Shown: positions 37,251 through 44,582 of the stretch, one piece after another
How positions within the stretch are numbered: position 1 is the stretch's first letter
Layout: each line of letters begins with the position of its first letter
NCBI RefSeq assembly: GCF_004010095.1
Contig: NZ_RRYD01000004.1
Coordinates: forward strand, 1-64,000
Source: Lacticaseibacillus hulanensis
Lineage (GTDB): Bacteria; Bacillota; Bacilli; Lactobacillales; Lactobacillaceae
Direction of reading: 5' to 3'
Length of the DNA: 64,000 bases
The notes under the pieces: model-generated
The model's database searches: none
Told to the model about the DNA's origin: nothing
What the model saw: only the letters and a program-made list of their open reading frames with translations
Made by a program: the position numbers and the translations under genes

Positions 37251-38092
37251 CAGAAACTAAAGCCATTGGTCCGTTCTTGAAGCAGGTGCGGTACGTGCGC
37301 GGCCTGCACCTTGATGATTTGGCCGGCAAAGTTTCCCGCTCGTCGCTGTCGCGCATGGAGTCTGGCAAAATCGATTTGACCAGCAGCCGGCTCGACGAAA
37401 TCATTCAAGCCCTCGGGGTGACCTTCGATGATTTTGGTTACCGGGGGATGATTGGCCTCAGCCTGTACAACGAGTGGCCCAAGGTTGAGGCGTCCGACTG
37501 GGAACCGGAAGCGGCGCAGCGGGTGCTCAAATACTACGAGAGCCTGAAGGAAAAAGATTTCGCCAACCCATTCTTGGACATGGTGATTACGGCCATGTCT
37601 GAATTACTATGGGTCAAGGAAACGGGCGCAAAACAGTTCCGGCGACCAGCAATTCAGGCCATGAACAAGTATTTCAAACGCATCACGGAAATGACCCAGA
37701 TTGAAGAAACAATCATTGAGAAAATCCTGTACTTGGTCCCGAGTCGCACCTCGGTCAAGTGGGTGCGGACCCAGTTTGATTTCACCATGGCCAATGCCGA
37801 TCAGGTTCAGCCCAAGCAGAAAGATTGCCTGCTGACGATGGTTTGCTCCACGGGGGAACAGGCCCTGATTGAGAAGAAATACGACATTGTCGACGAAATG
37901 CTAGCCGATGCCCAGACGCTCGCCTCGATGTTAACGGAAAACCCAACGGTCCAGTATAATCTCCGCGCGCTCGCAGCGCTCAAAGACGTGGTGGTTAATC
38001 CCTCACCGGAAACCCGGTACCAGTTTGCCCAGATTATTGAAACAACGCTGTTGCTGTTTCCCATCGAGACGTACAACTACATGCGCAAGTAA
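37247..38092 (+). CDS. Rgg/MutR-type transcriptional regulator 2
   Basis: 281 residues, same plan as the preceding gene: HTH (IGPFLKQVRYVRGLHLDDLAGKVSRSSLSRMESGKIDLTSSRLDEIIQALG) and helical ligand domain. Sequence similarity to its neighbour is low outside the HTH, so the two are not a recent duplication. The start overlaps the previous stop, implying coupled synthesis and possibly a heteromer or a two-step circuit. A terminator follows at 38208. Confidence 0.82.
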   Translation: MTETKAIGPFLKQVRYVRGLHLDDLAGKVSRSSLSRMESGKIDLTSSRLDEIIQALGVTFDDFGYRGMIGLSLYNEWPKVEASDWEPEAAQRVLKYYESLKEKDFANPFLDMVITAMSELLWVKETGAKQFRRPAIQAMNKYFKRITEMTQIEETIIEKILYLVPSRTSVKWVRTQFDFTMANADQVQPKQKDCLLTMVCSTGEQALIEKKYDIVDEMLADAQTLASMLTENPTVQYNLRALAALKDVVVNPSPETRYQFAQIIETTLLLFPIETYNYMRK

Positions 38093-38207
38093 ACTGAAGA
38101 GCACGGGTGGCTCACGGATGTTGACTTCAACAAGGTTCAGTTTGCTGGCCAGAGTAGCAACAGACTCTAGGCAGCAAATCGGCGTCCATTAATTGCAGAA
38201 TTGATAA

Positions 38208-38243
38208 AATTTCGCCCCGCAGCAGTAACGCGGGGCGATTTTT
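38208..38243. terminator. Terminator after the Rgg pair
   Basis: CGCCCCGC/GCGGGGCG stem with A and T runs on both sides. Confidence 0.88.
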
Positions 38244-38283
38244 GCTAGAATCGGGGTTAGAAACAGGCGCTATCTGCGTCCAG

Positions 38284-38318
38284 AAAGGAACGAACCGATT
38301 TTTGGTTCATTAACGACG
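38284..38318 (+). promoter_or_regulatory. Ribosome site separated from start by a hairpin
   Basis: AAAGGAA (38284-38290) lies 28 nt before the ATG at 38319. Between them GAACC (38292-38296) pairs with GGTTC (38304-38308). Folding would leave about 11 nt of effective spacing. No closer ribosome site or alternative start exists in frame. Confidence 0.5.
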
Positions 38319-39347
38319 ATGAAAAAAATAATCACGGCAATTTTAACTACTATTTTGGCCGCCACGGCATTCGGGTTGCACACCGTGTCGGCGGACACTG
38401 GTTCTGACAGCTCCTCGAGTGCGGATGCGACTTCTTACAGCACTGGGGCGTGGAGCGAGCCGGTAGTCACGCTCGGGACCTCCCTGACCAGCGAGCAGAA
38501 GCAGGGCACAATCAACACGCTGACGGACAGCTTGAACGGCGGCAACTACAAGACGATGACGGTCACCGGTGCAACGCTGGTGCAGTACCTCAACCCAAGC
38601 GGTAGCCATTTTACCGCAAGTAGTGGTGTGTGGAGCTCAGCGATGGTGCAGAAAACCGATAACGGCGGCATCAACGTCCAAATCCTGAACTACAACGGCG
38701 TCAACAACATCACGACCATCACCGAAGATCAGTACCGCAACGCGGCGGTGACGGCCGGGGTGGCGAACGCGAACATTTTCATCACGTCCGCGGTTAAAAT
38801 CGACGGTTCCGGCGCACTCGCCGGCGTTTATGCGGCGTTTGCGGCCAACGGTGAAAAACTGGATTCGTCCCAGATTTCCGCCGCACAGACCGAAGTGAAC
38901 ACCCTGTCCGGTATCACCCAGGCCAACAAGGGCAAGGATGGCTATACCGACAAGCAGCTGAACAACGCGGTTGCGGGGATGAAGAAGGACATGGCCAGCC
39001 AGTCCAATGACGGGAAACAGGCCTTATCGCAAAACCAGATTGGCAATATCGTTGATTCGCAGCTGAAGAACAACAATCTGGGCACCATCATCAACAACAA
39101 TCAGCGCACCCAGATTATTAACCTGCTCGTGAAAATCCAGGATTCCGGTGCCCTCAAGAATGCCGATTTTAAGCAGCAGGCGACAAAACTTGCTAGCTCA
39201 ATTCAGGACTCCGCGAAGGGGCTCTTCAGCAAGATTAAGTCGGGCCTGAACTCAGAGCAAGGGCGCAACTTCCTGCAGAAAATTGGGGACGCGATTGCAA
39301 ACTTCTTCCGCGGCCTGATTAACTGGGTCGAATCGTTCTTTAACTAA
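38319..39347 (+). CDS. Secreted DUF1002 family protein
   Basis: 342-residue exported protein with signal peptide MKKIITAILTTILAATAFGL ending near VSA/D. The middle is a DUF1002 domain: TLGTSLTSEQKQGTINTL, ITSAVKIDGSGALAGVYAAF. The C-terminal part is helical and rich in Asn/Gln, ending in an amphipathic stretch IANFFRGLINWVESFFN that may touch membrane. The family role is unknown. The unusual ribosome-site arrangement before it suggests translational control. Confidence 0.88.
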   Translation: MKKIITAILTTILAATAFGLHTVSADTGSDSSSSADATSYSTGAWSEPVVTLGTSLTSEQKQGTINTLTDSLNGGNYKTMTVTGATLVQYLNPSGSHFTASSGVWSSAMVQKTDNGGINVQILNYNGVNNITTITEDQYRNAAVTAGVANANIFITSAVKIDGSGALAGVYAAFAANGEKLDSSQISAAQTEVNTLSGITQANKGKDGYTDKQLNNAVAGMKKDMASQSNDGKQALSQNQIGNIVDSQLKNNNLGTIINNNQRTQIINLLVKIQDSGALKNADFKQQATKLASSIQDSAKGLFSKIKSGLNSEQGRNFLQKIGDAIANFFRGLINWVESFFN

Positions 39348-39373
39348 CAGTGAACTTAATCCAGACAATAGTT

Positions 39374-39427
39374 AGGCCCGAGAAGGCTGACGCGGCGGTA
39401 ATCGCTGCCAGCCTTCTCGGGCCTTTT
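39374..39427 (+). terminator. Terminator after the DUF1002 gene
   Basis: GGCCCGAGAAGGCTG pairs with CAGCCTTCTCGGGCC, five T. Confidence 0.92.
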
Positions 39428-39595
39428 TGCCTGCGACCGTGTGCACACGGGCAGGAGCAAGTGGCATTTAACCCGACATTTTGGCCGTGAAAACCTTATA
39501 ATGGAATCGTTCAGGCGTGCATTGCGCCTAGAGCACCGATTCAGGTACATAGATTATTTTGACCGGCAGCACGGCGGTCAGAAGCGGAGGAAAAA

Positions 39596-40663
39596 ATGGC
39601 AAAATTTACTGAGGTACGCGCGGCAATGGCCGCCAGCAACATTGATGCACTGATTCTCACCGACCCGGTGAACGTGTCGTATGTGAGTGATTTTTCCGGG
39701 GATGAAAGTGGCCTCGTCGTTACGCAAAACGAGGCAGTTCTGGTCACCGATTCCCGGTTTGCGGAGGTGGCTAAGGCCGAAGTCAAGGAGGCCGAGGTCC
39801 AGCTGCACGCCAAGGGGCTGGTGCCGTTCATGGGCGGTTTGGTCGATCAGTTCGGTGCCAAGCGGGTCGGCTTAGAGTCGGCCTACATGACGTACGAGAA
39901 CTACGACGCGCTGTCCAAGAACACCAAGGCAGAACTCATCCCCACCTGGCACCTGGTGGAGAAGATTCGCGAAATCAAGTCGCCGGATGAAATTGAGCTG
40001 ATTCAAAAGGCCGTTGATATTGCGCAGGCCGGTTACGAGCACGTGCTGGCAACCATTAAGCCCGGGATGACGGAGCGGCAGGTTGCCACCGACCTTGATT
40101 TCTTCATGCGCGGTCTGGGGGCCACGGCCGTGTCCTTTGAGACCATCGTGGCGTCCGGTTACCGGTCCGCATTGCCCCACGGATTTGCGGACGATAAGGT
40201 GATTGAAGATGGCGACGTGGTGACGCTCGACTGGGGTGCACTCTACAAGGGTTACATGTCCGATTTGACCCGCACGTTTGCAATCGGCACGCCGAACCCG
40301 AAAATGGATGAAGTGTACCGTTACGTCTTTCAGGCTAACCGGGAAATGGCCGCGGTGATGAACCCAGGCACGCTCGGTCGAACCATGCAGGAGACCGCCC
40401 ACCGTGCAATCGATGCGGCCGGGTACAAGGAGTACTTCGGTCACGGTGCCGGCCACGGGATTGGCCGCGACATTCACGAGGGCCCCGGTGCCTGGGGACC
40501 GTACATGGACACACCAATTTTGGCGGGCAACGTGCTCACCGACGAACCTGGCATCTACCTGCCCGGAATCGGTGGCGTGCGGATTGAAGACGACGTGTTA
40601 ATTACAAATGACGGGCACAAGCAGATGTCACAGATGGCGCCAGCAGAGTTGCTGCACTTGTAA
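39596..40663 (+). CDS. M24B Xaa-Pro peptidase
   Basis: 355-residue cytoplasmic metallopeptidase releasing residues before or after proline in short peptides, important for casein-type peptide use. Metal ligands are visible: TLDWGALYKGYMSDLTRTF (two Asp), FGHGAGHGIGRDIHEGP (His), LTDEPGIYLPGIGGVRIEDDVL (two Glu). The N-terminal creatinase domain is complete. Aminopeptidase P (PepP/YqhT type) and prolidase (PepQ) cannot be separated with certainty. Ribosome site GGAGG upstream; terminator behind. Confidence 0.92.
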   Translation: MAKFTEVRAAMAASNIDALILTDPVNVSYVSDFSGDESGLVVTQNEAVLVTDSRFAEVAKAEVKEAEVQLHAKGLVPFMGGLVDQFGAKRVGLESAYMTYENYDALSKNTKAELIPTWHLVEKIREIKSPDEIELIQKAVDIAQAGYEHVLATIKPGMTERQVATDLDFFMRGLGATAVSFETIVASGYRSALPHGFADDKVIEDGDVVTLDWGALYKGYMSDLTRTFAIGTPNPKMDEVYRYVFQANREMAAVMNPGTLGRTMQETAHRAIDAAGYKEYFGHGAGHGIGRDIHEGPGAWGPYMDTPILAGNVLTDEPGIYLPGIGGVRIEDDVLITNDGHKQMSQMAPAELLHL

Positions 40664-40727
40664 AACGGGCCCGCGGGACTGGTCAGAGCTACGGCCGGAA
40701 CGCGGCTGAGAGCTTAAATATTCGTTC

Positions 40728-40770
40728 AAGCGTAAATTCGCTGTTTTATTTGGCGGTTTTACGCTTTTTT
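40728..40770 (+). terminator. Terminator after the Xaa-Pro peptidase
   Basis: AAGCGTAAA/TTTACGCTT stem with inner pairs, T run to 40770. Confidence 0.82.
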
Positions 40771-40783
40771 GTTTGTAACACTA

Positions 40784-40813
40784 TTGACATTTGGGCCCAA
40801 CAAACAGCATACT
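40784..40813 (+). promoter_or_regulatory. Promoter of the leader at 40820
   Basis: TTGACA (40784-40789), 18-bp spacer, CATACT (40808-40813). Confidence 0.65.
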
Positions 40814-40819
40814 AAATAT

Positions 40820-40996
40820 AAACTATAGTTCGTTTTTTTTAAAAGTGATCGGCCGGTCAAACGCAATCGTTGTAGTAAAAAGCATTTTGCATAAATGCAA
40901 CACTCATATTGCGCTATGTAGAGATTTAATTCTGCACACCGGCCGATTTTTGTGTCTAAGCACACTCGGCCAAAATTTAGAGGGGAATGACGACCG
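40820..40996 (+). promoter_or_regulatory. Structured leader with conditional terminator
   Basis: ATCGGCCGGT (40848-40857) pairs with ACCGGCCGAT (40938-40947), closing an 80-nt domain, and is followed by TTTTT: a terminator. Inside are CGCAAT/ATTGCG (40862-40867/40908-40913) and GCATTT/AAATGC (40882-40887/40893-40898). The terminator's 3' arm GGCCGA (40941-40946) can instead pair with TCGGCC (40966-40971) around GTGT/CACAC. The shape is that of a riboswitch or attenuator; the ligand is unknown. Confidence 0.6.
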
Positions 40997-41845
40997 ATGG
41001 AGGAACTAACTGAAAGTTTCAAACTCTACCGCGGGGCATTAATGAGTCCGGAAGACCAAACTGCGCCAGAATTATACTGGGATGACGTGCAGGCTTCTGC
41101 CAACTATTATTTGAGTAACGACGCACGCAAGCACCGTACCTGGCTACGGGTGTACTGTCCGCCGGTTAACGCAGCAGCTAAGGGCAAGCTGCTCGTGTTA
41201 CTGACGATGAAACCGGGCCCACTAGGGGTTTATTCTTACAGCAAGCGTCTTAATAGTTGGTATGAACCATTGGCTGACAAGCAGGATGACAATTGGCGCA
41301 TCAATGAGGCTTCAATCAACGGCCTGCTGACGAAGAATTCACGCGGGATTGTGAACTACGAGCGGATTTTGGTGCTCAACACAACGTCGCACATCTGGCC
41401 GGGGGCAAACCGGTTGGCGACGGGCCTTGAGATGTGCATTTGCCACCGCGACCAGGAATGGCACGACAAGCTACTTGCCAGTTCGCTCCAGGCGCTGCGC
41501 GAAGAACTGACGACCCTGGCGGAAAACGGCGGCACCGAGTTTGACTTCGACGTTGCCACCGGGCCATTCGAACTGCGCAACGGCGGCCGCGAACGTATTG
41601 AGCAGTACACGGCCATCATGGATGAGTTCGTCGGGGAACACAGCTTAACGCGTGAGCTCGGGTTGCACGTCAACATGCGCTCCGTGAAGCTTAACGCCGA
41701 CAAGCGGATTCCGGGATCGGAACTGCGGATTGTTTCCGCGGTTCACCCGAACGCCGCCCTGTTCAAGTTACCCGTGCACGCCGTTGAGGTGAATGGCTAC
41801 GATGACGCGGGTCGCAACATTCGCACGTACACGCTGCGCAAGTAA
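40997..41845 (+). CDS. Protein of unknown function behind a structured leader
   Basis: 282 residues, soluble, no signal peptide. I do not recognise it surely. The first half (RTWLRVYCPPVN, GKLLVLLTMKPGPLG, NEASINGLLTKNSRGIVNYERILVLNTTSH) has a layout faintly like DUF1643 proteins; the second half (LLASSLQALREELTTLA, FDFDVATGPFELRNGGRERIEQYTAIMDEFVG) is mixed alpha/beta. The ATG at 40997 follows AGAGGGGA. It stands alone between terminators, controlled by the leader upstream. Confidence 0.7.
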   Translation: MEELTESFKLYRGALMSPEDQTAPELYWDDVQASANYYLSNDARKHRTWLRVYCPPVNAAAKGKLLVLLTMKPGPLGVYSYSKRLNSWYEPLADKQDDNWRINEASINGLLTKNSRGIVNYERILVLNTTSHIWPGANRLATGLEMCICHRDQEWHDKLLASSLQALREELTTLAENGGTEFDFDVATGPFELRNGGRERIEQYTAIMDEFVGEHSLTRELGLHVNMRSVKLNADKRIPGSELRIVSAVHPNAALFKLPVHAVEVNGYDDAGRNIRTYTLRK

Positions 41846-41870
41846 GGTTGCACACTAATTGATTGTTACT

Positions 41871-41903
41871 CCCCAAACCGTTTACTGGCTTGGGGATTTT
41901 TTT
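41871..41903 (+). terminator. Terminator after the gene at 40997
   Basis: CCCCAA/TTGGGG stem, then a seven-T run. Confidence 0.85.
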
Positions 41904-41943
41904 GCGCGTGAAAAGTCTTTTCGGCGTTGCACTTTTGATTTTG

Positions 41944-42124
41944 GCCGTTGCTCAACGAAAAAGTGGCGTTACTGCGGATTTGAGACAGGACATATTTGAA
42001 AATATGCGCAGGAAAATCGCTGAACATCAGGCTGGGCCTGGGTTTTGGCGCGATTCTGCGCATATTTAAATATATGTCCTGTCGCAAATTGGCGAAAAGA
42101 CGAGATTTCCGTTGAGCAACGGCG
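41944..42124. repeat. 181-bp palindromic (MITE-like) element
   Basis: Perfect 14-bp terminal inverted repeats GCCGTTGCTCAACG (41944-41957) and its complement (42111-42124). The arms pair over about 80 nt, including ACAGGACATAT...ATATGCGCAG with CTGCGCATAT...ATATGTCCTGT. The loop has CAGG/CCTG. The reading frames crossing it on both strands encode the same peptide string (VAQRKS..LRQDI) only because of the palindrome. No transposase. Confidence 0.75.
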
Positions 42125-42232
42125 TAATCTGCTTGTCTGTTCCCGCAGCGTCTAGCTCGACGCGAACAGGGCGCGGTTCGGTTACGCAACGCTTCAGCAC
42201 TTGCACCTGGCCGCAGCGAATTCAGCGGCAAC
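42125..42232. other. Non-coding stretch after the palindrome
   Basis: Contains a further hairpin, CTGTT..GCGTC/GACGC..AACAG near 42137-42171. No gene supported. Confidence 0.4.
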
Positions 42233-42260
42233 AAAAAAGGCGGCCACAAACGGGCCACCT
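42233..42260 (-). terminator. Terminator of the DUF3955 gene
   Basis: Minus strand GGTGGCC/GGCCGCC, loop CGTTTGT, six T. Confidence 0.75.
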
Positions 42261-42349
42261 TACATTCAGCAACTATGCGATTATTGTGGCACTTGGATTA
42301 ACCCGGTGGCGCGAATTTGCCTGGAGCGCTGCACCACCTAGTGGATCGT

Positions 42350-42568
42350 TTATCGGCGCATGCGCCGCCAGAACACGCCACCAAGGTAGGTCACCAGTGC
42401 GGCGAGCACTAACACGTAACCCAAAATCAGCAGGTAAAACGGTTCGTGCAGCATGCCGTCCGCGCCAATTGTTACCGGTGCGAGTGCCTTGATGAGTAGG
42501 CAGATAATCCCCGCGGCAAGTAAGCCCCAACTAACCAAAGTACTGCGATGATGTTTTCGGTTCAGCAT
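42350..42568 (-). CDS. Small membrane protein (DUF3955-like)
   Basis: 72 residues with two membrane helices: LVSWGLLAAGIICLLIKAL and FYLLILGYVLVLAALVTYLG. Between them GADGMLHEPFYLL matches the DUF3955 signature. It ends in basic residues RRMRR. The ATG at 42568 is preceded by AGGAGG, and a terminator follows at 42233-42260, so it is a real single gene. Function unknown. Confidence 0.8.
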   Translation of the reverse strand: MLNRKHHRSTLVSWGLLAAGIICLLIKALAPVTIGADGMLHEPFYLLILGYVLVLAALVTYLGGVFWRRMRR

Positions 42569-42791
42569 AACCCATTCCTCCTAGTGCGTTTGCCCCCAGT
42601 TTAACCGACCGCCTGCCAAAAGGGGCGGCGTGCGGGCAGACTTTACCAAAATCCTAGCATTACGGAAAACGCAGCGGGGAGCTGTTGGTTTTGGGGGACA
42701 AAATGCAATCGGCAACTGGCGGCCAATCATGACATACGCATGCCCTCAATTTTTCTGGGGATGTGGTTAACCAAAATCGGGCGAAAGTCCA
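42569..42791. other. Divergent intergenic region
   Basis: GC-mixed region between the small membrane gene and the next gene; no motif seen besides the promoter listed at 42792. Confidence 0.4.
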
Positions 42792-42820
42792 AGTGACTGG
42801 CAGTTACTGCGTGCTATAAT
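42792..42820 (+). promoter_or_regulatory. Extended -10 promoter
   Basis: GTGACT (42792-42797), 17-bp spacer, TATAAT (42815-42820) preceded by TGC. Confidence 0.7.
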
Positions 42821-42856
42821 CGCACTGAATAAAACGTTTGCTGGAGGAATGTGCAC

Positions 42857-43627
42857 ATGACCGATATTAATATTCAGGACCCCGTGGCGGTGCGGGACTT
42901 CGTGGCCCAAGCTGTACCTGACGCCGGGAATAACTACACCATCGCTAACCTGCGCGCCCCGAACTTCGTGGCGTTGTCCCTGTCGTTTGGCAACAACAAT
43001 CCGACAGCATCCGTTGATTGGCAGTTGGCGGACTTTGAACGCCACTACCTCATTATTTTCACCGCTGCCAAGGTCTACCTGCAGCAGATTAACCGCGACG
43101 ATACCCCCTTGCGCGTGCTGGACCACGCGGACATCGCTGAATTTGGTGCGGACGAGGCCAGTGATGAGCACGTTTTTCACTTCATCATTGGCCGCAAACG
43201 TGAAAACTACTACCTTTTTAACACCAACCCGCCGACCCCACAGTGGGCACTGGATAACTACGAGACCTTGCGTGCCAATGGCTTTGGTGGCCTGATTGCC
43301 CCGCAAGATCACGTGGTGGCGCCGCCAAGTGACATGCTTAATGTCCTTCACGGCGGGGCGTCGCCGCTTTTACGGTCAATTTCACGGCCACACGCACCAA
43401 TCGGCCCCACTCCCGAACCAGCACCGAAGCAGGCGGCTAAGGATAACGCTGTTGCACCAGCTAACCAAGGAGACCAGCCAGCTGACGGGGTGCGGTCTAC
43501 CACACATCAGGCTGTGGTTCCTGGCCGGCAGCCAATTGACGATGATGCCGTTCCGGAATCCGCCCGCCCTGAACGGCAACGAAAAGGTCTGCTCGCAACC
43601 CTGTTCGGCCGGCCAAAACGCCGTTAG
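42857..43627 (+). CDS. Unknown protein with basic tail
   Basis: 256 residues. The first 150 look like a compact alpha/beta domain (PVAVRDFVAQAVPDAGNNYT, FVALSLSFGNNNPTASVDWQ, ERHYLIIFTAAKVYLQQIN, HVFHFIIGRKRENYYLF). Then a Pro/Ala/Gln-rich linker of about 80 residues, and a last segment RQRKGLLATLFGRPKRR that is strongly basic. I do not recognise a family. The ATG at 42857 follows GGAGG at 9 nt; the GTG at 42851 is too near. A good promoter precedes it. Confidence 0.75.
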   Translation: MTDINIQDPVAVRDFVAQAVPDAGNNYTIANLRAPNFVALSLSFGNNNPTASVDWQLADFERHYLIIFTAAKVYLQQINRDDTPLRVLDHADIAEFGADEASDEHVFHFIIGRKRENYYLFNTNPPTPQWALDNYETLRANGFGGLIAPQDHVVAPPSDMLNVLHGGASPLLRSISRPHAPIGPTPEPAPKQAAKDNAVAPANQGDQPADGVRSTTHQAVVPGRQPIDDDAVPESARPERQRKGLLATLFGRPKRR

Positions 43628-43683
43628 TTAATCGCGGTCAAATGGTTCGTGAGTGGTAATGTTCGTGGCGGAATTGCCGGCAG

Positions 43684-43711
43684 CAAAAGAGCGGCCCAAT
43701 AGCGACCGCTC
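43684..43711 (-). terminator. Terminator of the YbhB/YbcL gene
   Basis: Minus strand GAGCGG/CCGCTC with an 11-nt loop, then TTTT. Confidence 0.6.
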
Positions 43712-43763
43712 GGAAATATTTTATGGTAGTAGGGGCACAGGTTGAATGAATCCCCAAATAGTT

Positions 43764-44276
43764 TTAAGCGCGGCTTGGCAATTCAAGGGTGCTTGTTGCC
43801 AGCACGTGGCCCTTCATGGCGTGTTTGAGCTCATTCAGCCAGAAGCCGTCTTCAAGTTCTAGCGACGCATCGAGTGCGTAGACTGTCAGCGTGTATACGT
43901 GGGTTTGATCTGGTGGGGTTGGCCCCGTGTAACGTGCATAAATTTTGGGGTTAGTGCTGCCGATAAAGTGCGACGCGTTAGAGTTGCGGCCTTGGACGAA
44001 CTGATCCGCGAGCAGGCGGCTAGCGTCTTCTGGCAATGCACTCATGCTGACAGGAATGTTTGCGGCACTCCAGTGAATCCACGTGAAGCCGGCGACTGGA
44101 ATTGCGTCGTCATCGGTCAAACTGAGCGCGAAGGTCTTGGTGTCAGCGGGTGCCCCCGTGATGGTCACGGGGAAACTGCGCACCGGCTGGCCCTCAAGCA
44201 TATCGCTTTCGTCCGCATATTTGCCGTATTTATCCGGTAAGAGGTTGGCAGAAGTGATTGGTACTGAAATCTGCAT
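43764..44276 (-). CDS. YbhB/YbcL-type (PEBP-like) protein
   Basis: 170-residue cytoplasmic protein of the phosphatidylethanolamine-binding/Raf kinase inhibitor-like fold. Signatures: VTITGAPADTKTFALSLTDDDA, then FTWIHWSAANIP, and ARYTGPTPPDQTHVYTLTVYALD. Bacterial members have no settled function. The ATG at 44276 follows AAAGGA (spacing slightly long); a longer frame to 44309 lacks a ribosome site. Single gene. Confidence 0.9.
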   Translation of the reverse strand: MQISVPITSANLLPDKYGKYADESDMLEGQPVRSFPVTITGAPADTKTFALSLTDDDAIPVAGFTWIHWSAANIPVSMSALPEDASRLLADQFVQGRNSNASHFIGSTNPKIYARYTGPTPPDQTHVYTLTVYALDASLELEDGFWLNELKHAMKGHVLATSTLELPSRA

Positions 44277-44535
44277 ACAAAGCACATCCTTTCTAGTTCC
44301 ATTATACAACGCGCGGCGCCCGGTAAATTGGCCAAAAAAGCTGACTTTTAACTGCGGATTTTAAAATGACTTTGGTTAAAACCGGCGAAAATTGACCGAT
44401 TTGTTGTTGCCAATTGGCCGGCTTGTTAAGCTTAAGTTGTCTTAGGCGTGCCGGTCCGTACACCTGAGATACCCCGCGTTAGTTCACTGGCTGTGGCTAG
44501 TGGAACCTAGGCATATACCCAAAACCCCAACACAC
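44277..44535. other. Intergenic region
   Basis: About 260 bp between two minus-strand genes. Presumably contains the promoter of the YbhB/YbcL gene; no clear hexamers. Confidence 0.35.
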
Positions 44536-44571
44536 AAAAACACCATCCTCAAAAATGAGGATGGTGTTTTT
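44536..44571 (-). terminator. Terminator of the MFS gene
   Basis: AAAAACACCATCCTC/GAGGATGGTGTTTTT, symmetrical, so able to act both ways. Confidence 0.9.
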
Positions 44572-44582
44572 GAATCAGGGCG

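Noticed and set aside
38124-38198. 24-codon frame after the second Rgg gene, as a signalling peptide
   Set aside because: No ribosome site and no hydrophobic signal-peptide-like core.
41863-42258. Short frames on both strands across the palindromic element
   Set aside because: They share a peptide string only because of the palindrome; no ribosome site.
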